Made by a program: the position numbers and the translations under genes. From contig CALFFB010000026.1 in NCBI GenBank assembly GCA_937958075.1, forward strand, positions 1 to 7,276: a DNA stretch of 7,276 nt, given 5' to 3'. Below the pieces are notes generated by a model. The model searched no databases. It was not told the origin of the DNA and worked only from the letters and a program-made list of their open reading frames with translations. Positions 1 through 5,345 of the stretch are shown piece by piece; within the stretch, counting starts at the first letter, position 1; every line of letters starts with the position of its first letter. Source of the DNA: an uncultured Geobacteraceae bacterium (GTDB taxonomy: Bacteria; Desulfobacterota; Desulfuromonadia; Desulfuromonadales; Geopsychrobacteraceae).

Positions 1-10
1 TCTCCTTTCG
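1..10 (-). promoter_or_regulatory. possible ribosome binding site of a gene beyond the left edge
   Basis: Read on the minus strand, the last bases of the window are CGAAAGGAGA, a strong Shine-Dalgarno-like string. If it is real, a minus-strand gene starts a few bases outside the window and its leader covers roughly 1-50, which is AT-rich. That gene would then be divergent from the plus-strand RNA at 66-178. The start codon is not visible, so this is only a suggestion. Confidence 0.3.
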
Positions 11-33
11 CTACCCCGAATCCCTTTAATTTC

Positions 34-61
34 CTTAAAAAAAGTAATTATTCACTACAAT
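34..61 (+). promoter_or_regulatory. candidate sigma-70 promoter for the structured RNA
   Basis: TACAAT at 56-61 matches the -10 consensus at five of six positions. The region upstream (35-52) is AT-rich with a run of seven A at 37-43. The -35 is poor: CTTAAA at 34-39, 16 nt upstream, is the best I see. Transcription would begin near 67-69, within a base or three of the 5' end of the long helix at 66. That agreement is the main reason to believe the promoter. Confidence 0.5.
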
Positions 62-65
62 CTCG

Positions 66-178
66 AGTGCAGGGTTCGGGTTCCCGTGACAAGGGCGTCT
101 GTCGCCACGGACGGCGACAGTCGAACGGCCATGGACGGCGCAAAGTGTCCCTTGGAATGGGAATCCGAGCCCTGTGCT
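66..178 (+). ncRNA. structured RNA resembling the TwoAYGGAY motif
   Basis: Bases 66-95 pair with 149-178 to make a long closing helix. 66-85 pairs with 159-178 without a break, using G-U wobbles at 68/176, 69/175, 75/169 and 80/164. The helix continues through 86/158 and 87/157, then tandem G-A/A-G appositions (88-89 with 155-156), and then 90-95 with 149-154. Inside it, 99-106 pairs perfectly with 113-120 (8 bp) around the loop ACGGAC. A second, weaker hairpin, GCC at 128-130 with GGC at 137-139, encloses the loop ATGGAC. Two hairpins with AYGGAY loops under a shared stem is what the TwoAYGGAY motif is named for. From memory, it was found by comparative genomics in Clostridia, gammaproteobacteria and gut metagenomes, with no known function. 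The wobbles at 75/169 and 80/164 would be A-C mismatches on the other strand, so the plus strand is preferred. The second hairpin has only 3 bp, or 4 with a bulge, and is the weak point. The 3' end is not defined. Confidence 0.62.
104..140 (+). repeat. imperfect direct repeat forming the two RNA hairpin tips
   Basis: GCCACGGACGGCG at 104-116 recurs as GCCATGGACGGCG at 128-140, 12 of 13 bases identical with a period of 24. Each copy is a small hairpin (GCC, AYGGAC loop, GGC). The first is extended to 8 bp by its flanks and the second is not. The repeat could come from duplication or from constraint on both loops. The single difference falls at the Y position of AYGGAY, which favours constraint. 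Confidence 0.75.
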
Positions 179-188
179 GAACAGTTAC

Positions 189-225
189 AAAAAAAACGTC
201 AGGCGGAATGACTCCGCCTGACGTT
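189..225 (-). terminator. intrinsic terminator of the chemoreceptor gene
   Basis: A perfect 13-bp inverted repeat (195-207 with 213-225) encloses a 5-base loop. On the minus strand it is followed by a run of eight T (196-189), two of which lie inside the stem. It sits about 30 nt past the chemoreceptor stop codon. On the plus strand the hairpin is followed by a GT-rich stretch rather than a T run. It may therefore stop transcripts from the RNA at 66-178 only weakly. Confidence 0.93.
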
Positions 226-257
226 CAGGTGTGTGTGTTGATTTTCCGTGAAGCGGT

Positions 258-2042
258 TTAACGATGAGGCAGCGCCCGCTGTCCCGACCCGCCAGCAGCG
301 TTTAATTGGAAGCGTTGCAGCATCTGGCGCAGGTCACCGGTCTGACTGGAAAGCTCGTCAGCGATGGCGGCACATTCTTCCGAGGTGGCGGTGGTGCGCT
401 GGTTGACGTCGTTCAGCTGTACCAACCCTTCATTAACCTGGGAAATCCCCTGGGACTGCTCCTGGCTGGCAGCGGCGATTTCCGCGACGAGATCCGATAC
501 CTTGGTGATATCGGTCACGATTTCATTGAGGGATTTGGCCGTATCTTCGGCAATGCTCACACCGTTGTTGGTGCGTTCCACCGAATCCTGGATCAGGGTC
601 GCTGTTTCCCGCGCCGCCTTGGCACTGCGCGCCGCCAGGTTGCGTACCTCTTCGGCAACGACGGCAAAGCCTTTGCCGTGCTGACCGGCCCGGGCCGCCT
701 CGACGGCGGCGTTCAGGGCCAGCAGATTGGTCTGAAAAGCGATCTCGTCAATAACCTTGATGATTTTACTGATATCCTCGGCTGAGCTCTTGATGCGATT
801 CATGGCCGAGACCATATTCTGCATCTGGCCGTTGCCCCGTTCGGCGGCGCCGCGAGCCTCCACCGACAATTTATTGGCCGTCGAAGCGTTGGACGCGTTA
901 TTGGCCGTCTGTTCACTCATTTCGGTCATGGAGGCGGAGATTTCCTCCAGGGCTGCTGCCTGCTGGGTTGCCCCGTTGGCCAGGGACGAACTGGTCTCGG
1001 AAACCTGTTCGGCGCCGGAAGAAATCTGATCACTGGCTTCGCGCACCGTGAGCAGGGTGCCGGTCAGCCCCTGCGTCGCCTTGGCCAGGGGAGCCGCAAT
1101 CAAGCCTCTGGCGGTAAAGGTGAAGTCCCCGGCCGCCAGACGATTGAAGGCTTCCAGGACTTCATCGCGCAGGTTGTCGGCAAAGTTGTTGAGGGAGTTG
1201 GCAAGACGGCCGATCTCGTCCTTGCGGTTGACCTTGATGCGATGGTCCAGCTTGCCCTGTTCCAGCCCTTCGATCATGCTCATGGTTTCGCGGATAGGGT
1301 TGACCACGGCCTTGGTGGCAAACCAGGCAATAACAACCCCGGCCGCGCCGAGGAGAATCACGAAAATACCACCGGTCCAGGAGATGGTTTTTGCCAGGGC
1401 GGCATCGGCGGCGTCGAGGGAGTGGATAATTTCAAAGGCGCCGTGCATCTCACCGGCTTTCCAGTTTTCCATGCGCACGCCGGTGGGATCGAGCCCCTGG
1501 TCGTTGCCCCAGAATTCCTGGGAGCGCTTGGGGTCACCGTGACAGTAGAGGCAGGTATCGGACAGGTAGACGGCGCGGAAATAATGGACGGAATTGGTGT
1601 CTTCGTTGATCTCGTAATATTCCGCCAGATTCTGCTCGCGCATCAGGTTCAGGACCCGCGCTTCCATGGCGTCCGGGGTGTTTTTCGGATTGCGGGGCTG
1701 AAATTTCGGCACCTTGAAAATGTAGTTGCCTTCATCCGCCTTGCGCATGGCCGCCTGCCAGGCCGACACCACCGGGACCGCAGCGAGGATCTTGTCCTGC
1801 TGGTTCTGCTGCGCCCAGTCACGCAGCATGTCAACAGAGAACAGCCCCTGTTTCCACTTGTCTTCCATCTCCATGCGCGTCGACTCCACGGTGCGCGCGA
1901 GAATCTGTGATTTTTCAACAACGGTATCCAGTGAACTCTGCTTTTCGTAAAGATAGAATCCGACAAACAGGCCGATCAGCAGGATGGCCGGAAACAGAAC
2001 GCCCCCCATTATCAATTTGGTGCGCAGGGAAAAAGAGCTCAT
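258..2042 (-). CDS. methyl-accepting chemotaxis protein with periplasmic c-type haem sensor domain
   Basis: A 594-residue transmembrane chemoreceptor. TM1 is about residues 10-32, the periplasmic domain 33-218, TM2 about 219-242 and HAMP about 243-296. A HAMP-like stretch follows (about 297-313, LAAGDFTFTARG). The cytoplasmic coiled-coil signalling domain is about 330-575. Its hairpin tip, which contacts CheA and CheW, is at 428-484 and includes EIAFQTNLLALNAAVEAARAG. The periplasmic domain has CLYCH at 164-168, a CxxCH site for covalent haem c. Its surroundings resemble the DUF3365/Tll0287-like haem sensors. The protein probably converts a redox or gas-ligand signal into a change in CheA activity; the ligand cannot be read from sequence. 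I chose ATG at 2042 because GGAG (2055-2052) lies 9 nt upstream; a TTG at 2075 in the same frame lacks such a site. The C-terminus has no NWETF-type tether for CheR/CheB. A good terminator follows, and the gene is convergent with the RNA at 66-178. Confidence 0.95.
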   Translation of the reverse strand: MSSFSLRTKLIMGGVLFPAILLIGLFVGFYLYEKQSSLDTVVEKSQILARTVESTRMEMEDKWKQGLFSVDMLRDWAQQNQQDKILAAVPVVSAWQAAMRKADEGNYIFKVPKFQPRNPKNTPDAMEARVLNLMREQNLAEYYEINEDTNSVHYFRAVYLSDTCLYCHGDPKRSQEFWGNDQGLDPTGVRMENWKAGEMHGAFEIIHSLDAADAALAKTISWTGGIFVILLGAAGVVIAWFATKAVVNPIRETMSMIEGLEQGKLDHRIKVNRKDEIGRLANSLNNFADNLRDEVLEAFNRLAAGDFTFTARGLIAAPLAKATQGLTGTLLTVREASDQISSGAEQVSETSSSLANGATQQAAALEEISASMTEMSEQTANNASNASTANKLSVEARGAAERGNGQMQNMVSAMNRIKSSAEDISKIIKVIDEIAFQTNLLALNAAVEAARAGQHGKGFAVVAEEVRNLAARSAKAARETATLIQDSVERTNNGVSIAEDTAKSLNEIVTDITKVSDLVAEIAAASQEQSQGISQVNEGLVQLNDVNQRTTATSEECAAIADELSSQTGDLRQMLQRFQLNAAGGSGQRALPHR

Positions 2043-2098
2043 GGTGATGGTCTCCACAGGGAAAGGAAAAGGCAAGGAGCAGCTGACTTGATTTGTCG

Positions 2099-2127
2099 AA
2101 ATTAACAGTAATGCCGTTTTGCTTCAA
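2099..2127 (-). promoter_or_regulatory. possible promoter of the chemoreceptor gene
   Basis: On the minus strand TTGAAG (2127-2122) is followed after 17 nt by TAATTT (2104-2099), a fair -35 and a weak -10. Transcription would start near 2093, about 50 nt ahead of the ATG. I found no terminator in the 177-nt gap (2043-2219) after the ATPase gene, so read-through from the uptake operon is also possible. I saw no convincing sigma-28 or sigma-54 promoter in the gap. Confidence 0.35.
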
Positions 2128-2219
2128 GGTAAATATCAGCAGGTTAGGACGGAAATAGGGGTCAGGACAGAGACTGGGGAGACAATCCGATTCGCGACGA
2201 TATTGCAGGGATGGTCTGA

Positions 2220-3467
2220 TCATGAGCGCTGTTTGATGTGCTCAATAAGCTGATCTTCATGGCGAACGCTTAGCGCTCCGTATGTCTGTAATCGGGTGAT
2301 CTTTTCCCAGGCCCGGCCGTTGGTGTAGTCGCAGGCGGGTTGCGGATCGATGAGGTAAACCGGCTTGCCGGTCTGTTGCTCCTGGACGGCCAGATCGAGG
2401 CAGGCGAGGTTGCCCGCACCCCAGCAGCTGGCGGCGACAACAATGATGTCTGCCTGGCCGGCGGTTTGCCGCGCCTGTGCCAGCACCTTGTCCGAATAGG
2501 GGTGAAAGGGGGCCTCGGTGATGACCGGAATATCCAGAGCCACGGCCAGACTGTGATCGGAGTCCCCCTGATTCAGGGGGCCAACGGTCAATTGCGCCCG
2601 GGCCAGGCTGAGTTTGCGCAGCAGAGCTTTGCCGCTGCCGCCGCCACAGAGCAGGTGAATGCTGAGATGTCGCAGATCGCCGGCCAGGGTATTGAGCAGC
2701 GGGGTAATGTGCGGGGTGCCGGTGTAGGGGTTGGTATCAATGCGCAGATCAACGTGAAACAGGCGTTGCAGATTGGCCGTCGTCATGACCTGGTCCGGGG
2801 GGCCCAGGGCGATCATCTCGCCGTGGGCCGACAGCAGCAGCAAGCGCCGGGAGATGGTCGCCGCCAGGTCCAGATCATGACTGATCTGGACCACGGTTTT
2901 TCCCTGCTCCCGGTTCAGGCGCAGCAGCAGCTCCGTCAACTCAAGGCGGTGATCGATATCGAGATGACTGGTTGCTTCATCAAGAAACAGGGTTCCGGTA
3001 TCCTGCGCCAGGGCGCGGGCCAGCAGGACCCGTTGCAGTTCGCCGCCGCTGAGTTCCGTGGCCCGGCGTTCAGCCAGGTCGATGACATCCGCCAGACCCA
3101 AAGCGTGATTGACGGCCCGATTGTCTTCCGGGCGGTGGAAGCCGAGAAGGCCGTGACGATGCGGATAGCGCCCCATGGTGACCAGCTCCCGCACGGTATA
3201 GGGAAAGTCGATATGGGTGGTCTGGGGAACGACCGCAACCAGGCGTGCCAGCTCCCGCGACGACAGACGACTCAAGGGTGTGCCGTTCCAGCGGATGGTG
3301 CCCGAGGCGGATTTGAGATGCCCGCGCAGCAGACGTAACAGGGTGGATTTGCCGCAGCCGTTGGGGCCGATGATGGTCAGGATTTCACCTGCGTTGACCT
3401 GGAAATTGAGGTCGGTGAAAATCGGGGTTTCGGCAAAGGCAAAGCCGAGGTTTTGAACCTGGATCAC
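2220..3467 (-). CDS. btuD: ABC transporter ATPase of the cobalamin/iron-complex type with an extra C-terminal domain
   Basis: The first 255 or so residues are a complete FecE/BtuD-type nucleotide-binding domain. It has Walker A GPNGCGKST (34-42), Q-loop Gln82, signature LSGGE (139-143), Walker B LFLDEA with Asp163 and Glu164, D-loop SHLD and switch His197. It powers import through the neighbouring permease at the inner face of the membrane. The protein is 415 residues, against about 250 for E. coli BtuD. Residues about 260-415 form a separate domain with CGGGSG (274-279), LNQGDSD (298-304), EAPFHPYSD (318-326), ADIIVVAASCWGAGN (339-353) and PVYLID (369-374). This pattern of a glycine loop with alternating hydrophobic strands looks like a Rossmann-type nucleotide-binding fold. 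I recall similar tails on some other cobalamin/Fe-type ATPases but know no function for them. It does not look like the CbiZ amidohydrolase. The start is GTG, overlapping the permease stop as GTGA. No key catalytic residue is missing from the ATPase part. Confidence 0.92.
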   Translation of the reverse strand: MIQVQNLGFAFAETPIFTDLNFQVNAGEILTIIGPNGCGKSTLLRLLRGHLKSASGTIRWNGTPLSRLSSRELARLVAVVPQTTHIDFPYTVRELVTMGRYPHRHGLLGFHRPEDNRAVNHALGLADVIDLAERRATELSGGELQRVLLARALAQDTGTLFLDEATSHLDIDHRLELTELLLRLNREQGKTVVQISHDLDLAATISRRLLLLSAHGEMIALGPPDQVMTTANLQRLFHVDLRIDTNPYTGTPHITPLLNTLAGDLRHLSIHLLCGGGSGKALLRKLSLARAQLTVGPLNQGDSDHSLAVALDIPVITEAPFHPYSDKVLAQARQTAGQADIIVVAASCWGAGNLACLDLAVQEQQTGKPVYLIDPQPACDYTNGRAWEKITRLQTYGALSVRHEDQLIEHIKQRS

Positions 3468-4468
3468 AGCTCCCCCCGGTTACGGCGCAGCAGATAGAGA
3501 AAAAAGGGTGCTCCGAGCAGGGCGGTGACGACACCGACGGGGATCTCCGCCGGTGCGTAGAGACTGCGGGCCAGGGCATCGGCAACCATCAGCAGGGCGG
3601 CGCCGAGCAGGGCGGCACAGGGGAGCAGCAGGCGGTGCCCCGGCCCCCACAGCAGGCGGCAGATATGGGGAACCACCAGGCCGATAAAGCCGATCATCCC
3701 CGCCATGGCCACGGCACCTGCGGTCAGGGCGCCGGCAAGGGTAAACAGCAGCAGCCGCGTGCGGCCGACATCGATTCCGAGATTGGCGGCGGTTTCTTCC
3801 CCCTGGGTCATGACATCCAGCCGCGGCGCCAGCAGCCACAACAGAACCAGGCCGCAACCGACCCATGGCCAGCCCCACTGGGACGCCGTCGGATCGGCCA
3901 GGGAGAGGTTGCCCGCCATCCAGAAGATCGCCTGCCTGGCTGCCTCAACGGGAGCCCGCCAGAGCAGGAACAACAGCAGGGCACCGGCCAGGCTGCCGAT
4001 CATCACGCCGGAGAGGATCAGGGTATGAGGGGCGCAGCTGTGCGCCCGGGCAATGAGGAAGACCGCCAGCAGAGAGCCGATAGCACCGCCGAAAGCCGCC
4101 AGGGGCACCAGCCAGGTCGTGGTCACGCCACCGGTCAGGGCGGCTACCGCGCCCAGTGCCGCGCCACCGGACACGCCGAGCAGATAGGGATCGGCCAGGG
4201 GGTTGCGCAGGGTCGCCTGAAAGGTGGTGCCGGCGAGGCTTAACGAGGCACCGACCAGTCCCGCCAGCAGCGCCCGCGGCAGACGGATCTGCCAGAGAAT
4301 TGTCTGCTGCGTCGAACTCCCCGGCCCGGCCAGCAGCTGGCTGAGCAGTTCGCCCGGGGTGAGGCTGAAACTGCCCAGGCTCAGGCTCAGATACAGGGCC
4401 ACGGGCAGGGACAGCAGCAGGGCCAGTTGGCTGACCCGGCGGGAAATAGACGGGCTGGGTTTCACCAT
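3464..4468 (-). CDS. btuC: ABC transporter permease, BtuC/FecCD family
   Basis: A 334-residue, very hydrophobic inner-membrane protein, close to the 326 residues of E. coli BtuC, a family with ten membrane helices. Family landmarks are present: RLPRALLAGLVGASLSLAG (62-80), QATLRNPLADPYLLGVSGG (84-102), the cytoplasmic coupling region GEETAANLGIDVGR (223-236), GMIGFIGLVVPHICR (257-271), and the C-terminal EIPVGVVTALLGAPFFLYLL (308-327). It forms the homodimeric channel that accepts substrate from the binding protein and is driven by the downstream ATPase. The ATG overlaps the binding-protein gene by 7 nt and has only a weak ribosome site, so translational coupling is likely. The stop overlaps the ATPase start by 4 nt. 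Family identity is firm. The substrate is inferred from the neighbours, since FecCD permeases also serve haem and siderophores. Confidence 0.95.
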   Translation of the reverse strand: MVKPSPSISRRVSQLALLLSLPVALYLSLSLGSFSLTPGELLSQLLAGPGSSTQQTILWQIRLPRALLAGLVGASLSLAGTTFQATLRNPLADPYLLGVSGGAALGAVAALTGGVTTTWLVPLAAFGGAIGSLLAVFLIARAHSCAPHTLILSGVMIGSLAGALLLFLLWRAPVEAARQAIFWMAGNLSLADPTASQWGWPWVGCGLVLLWLLAPRLDVMTQGEETAANLGIDVGRTRLLLFTLAGALTAGAVAMAGMIGFIGLVVPHICRLLWGPGHRLLLPCAALLGAALLMVADALARSLYAPAEIPVGVVTALLGAPFFLYLLRRNRGEL

Positions 4469-5331
4469 TCACTATCCGGATGCAGGGTTCTGGCCAATGC
4501 TTCGATGCCGAGAATCAGCCGTGGTGACGGACGGTGCAGCCAGTCCGCCTCAACCTCAAAAATCCGGCCGGAACGCACTGCCGCAAGCTGCGGCCAGGCG
4601 GCCAGCCAGCGCCCAGGGTCCGGCTGGCCGGGATGGGCGGAGATGATAATAACCTCGGGGTCGAGGCGGAGCAAGGCTTCCATTGTCCAGGTCGGGTAGC
4701 TGCCGGCCTTGTCCGGCACCGGATTGCGGCCACCGACGTAATTGAGAATGTCGCCGACCATGGTCTGGCTGCCGGCCACGACCAGGGGTTCCAGCATGAC
4801 GCAGATCAGGGTGGTGACCGGCGGTCTGGCTGCGGTATTTTTCACAACGCGTTCCAGACGGTCAGTAAAATCCCTGACGATAGCGTCCGCCTGCTTGTGA
4901 TGACCGGTGATGCTGCCAAGGGCCTGAATCGTCTCCAGGGTGTCGGTGACGCTGCGCGGATAGACGACATAGACCGGAACGCCGAGGCTCTCCAGACGGT
5001 CAACCAGTTGGGGCCGGTTCATGTCGGCGGCGGCGATGACCAGATCGGGGCGGTACAGCAGGATCTGTTCCACGCTCGGATCGGCGTACTGGCCTACCTT
5101 CGGCAGCTGTGCTGCCTCTTCCGGCCAGGTGCAGGCGTCCGTCACCGCCACCAGCTTGTCCGCTGCTTCGAGGGCAAAGAGGGTTTCGGTGACATTGGGA
5201 CTTAAGGAAACAATGCGCGCGGGTGTCTCAGGCAAGACCACCGGGCGCCCGAGGGCATCGGTAAAGGTCGCGGCGGTCGCCGCGCCGGCCAAGCAGCCAA
5301 GCAGCAGGCATGATATGAACAGGTAGCGCAA
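4462..5331 (-). CDS. btuF: periplasmic cobalamin-binding protein, BtuF-like
   Basis: A 289-residue class III periplasmic binding protein. The signal peptide is residues 1-20, with likely cleavage after ATA at 18-20. LLGC at 10-13 is a weak lipobox, so membrane anchoring cannot be excluded. The N-lobe has RIVSLSPNVTETLFAL (39-54), DACTWPEEAAQLPKVG (65-80) and DPSVEQILLYRPDLVIA (84-100). The C-lobe has WTMEALLRLDPEVII (215-229) and RPSPR (267-271). Glu88 and Glu218 stand where this family keeps the two glutamates that dock on permease arginines. The CTWP and KVG segments are typical of BtuF-like proteins, which makes a corrinoid the best guess. The start is TTG with GGAGG only 4 nt upstream; an ATG slightly downstream is out of frame. 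The gene begins 14 nt after the receptor stop and overlaps the permease by 7 nt. Confidence 0.9.
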   Translation of the reverse strand: MRYLFISCLLLGCLAGAATAATFTDALGRPVVLPETPARIVSLSPNVTETLFALEAADKLVAVTDACTWPEEAAQLPKVGQYADPSVEQILLYRPDLVIAAADMNRPQLVDRLESLGVPVYVVYPRSVTDTLETIQALGSITGHHKQADAIVRDFTDRLERVVKNTAARPPVTTLICVMLEPLVVAGSQTMVGDILNYVGGRNPVPDKAGSYPTWTMEALLRLDPEVIIISAHPGQPDPGRWLAAWPQLAAVRSGRIFEVEADWLHRPSPRLILGIEALARTLHPDSEW

Positions 5332-5345
5332 ACAGCCTCCTTCTG

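Noticed and set aside
66..178. Reading the structured region as 6S RNA, bacterial SRP RNA, tRNA or a GEMM riboswitch
   Set aside because: There is no SRP GGAA-tetraloop consensus, no 6S-type central bubble flanked by two long helices, no tRNA cloverleaf and no GEMM core. The paired AYGGAY loops fit TwoAYGGAY better.
2043..2075. TTG at 2075 as the chemoreceptor start
   Set aside because: It adds eleven residues ahead of a normal N-terminus and has no good ribosome site, whereas ATG at 2042 has GGAG 9 nt upstream.
1915..2223. A 102-codon minus-strand frame starting at the ATGA that overlaps the ATPase stop
   Set aside because: Its coupled start looks attractive, but most of it covers the gap and the 5' end of the chemoreceptor in another frame. 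The composition is not protein-like and it matches no family I recognise.
2340..3338. Long plus-strand open frame (332 codons) opposite the ATPase gene
   Set aside because: It is antisense to clear ABC motifs; the Gln- and Gly-rich product has no recognisable domain.
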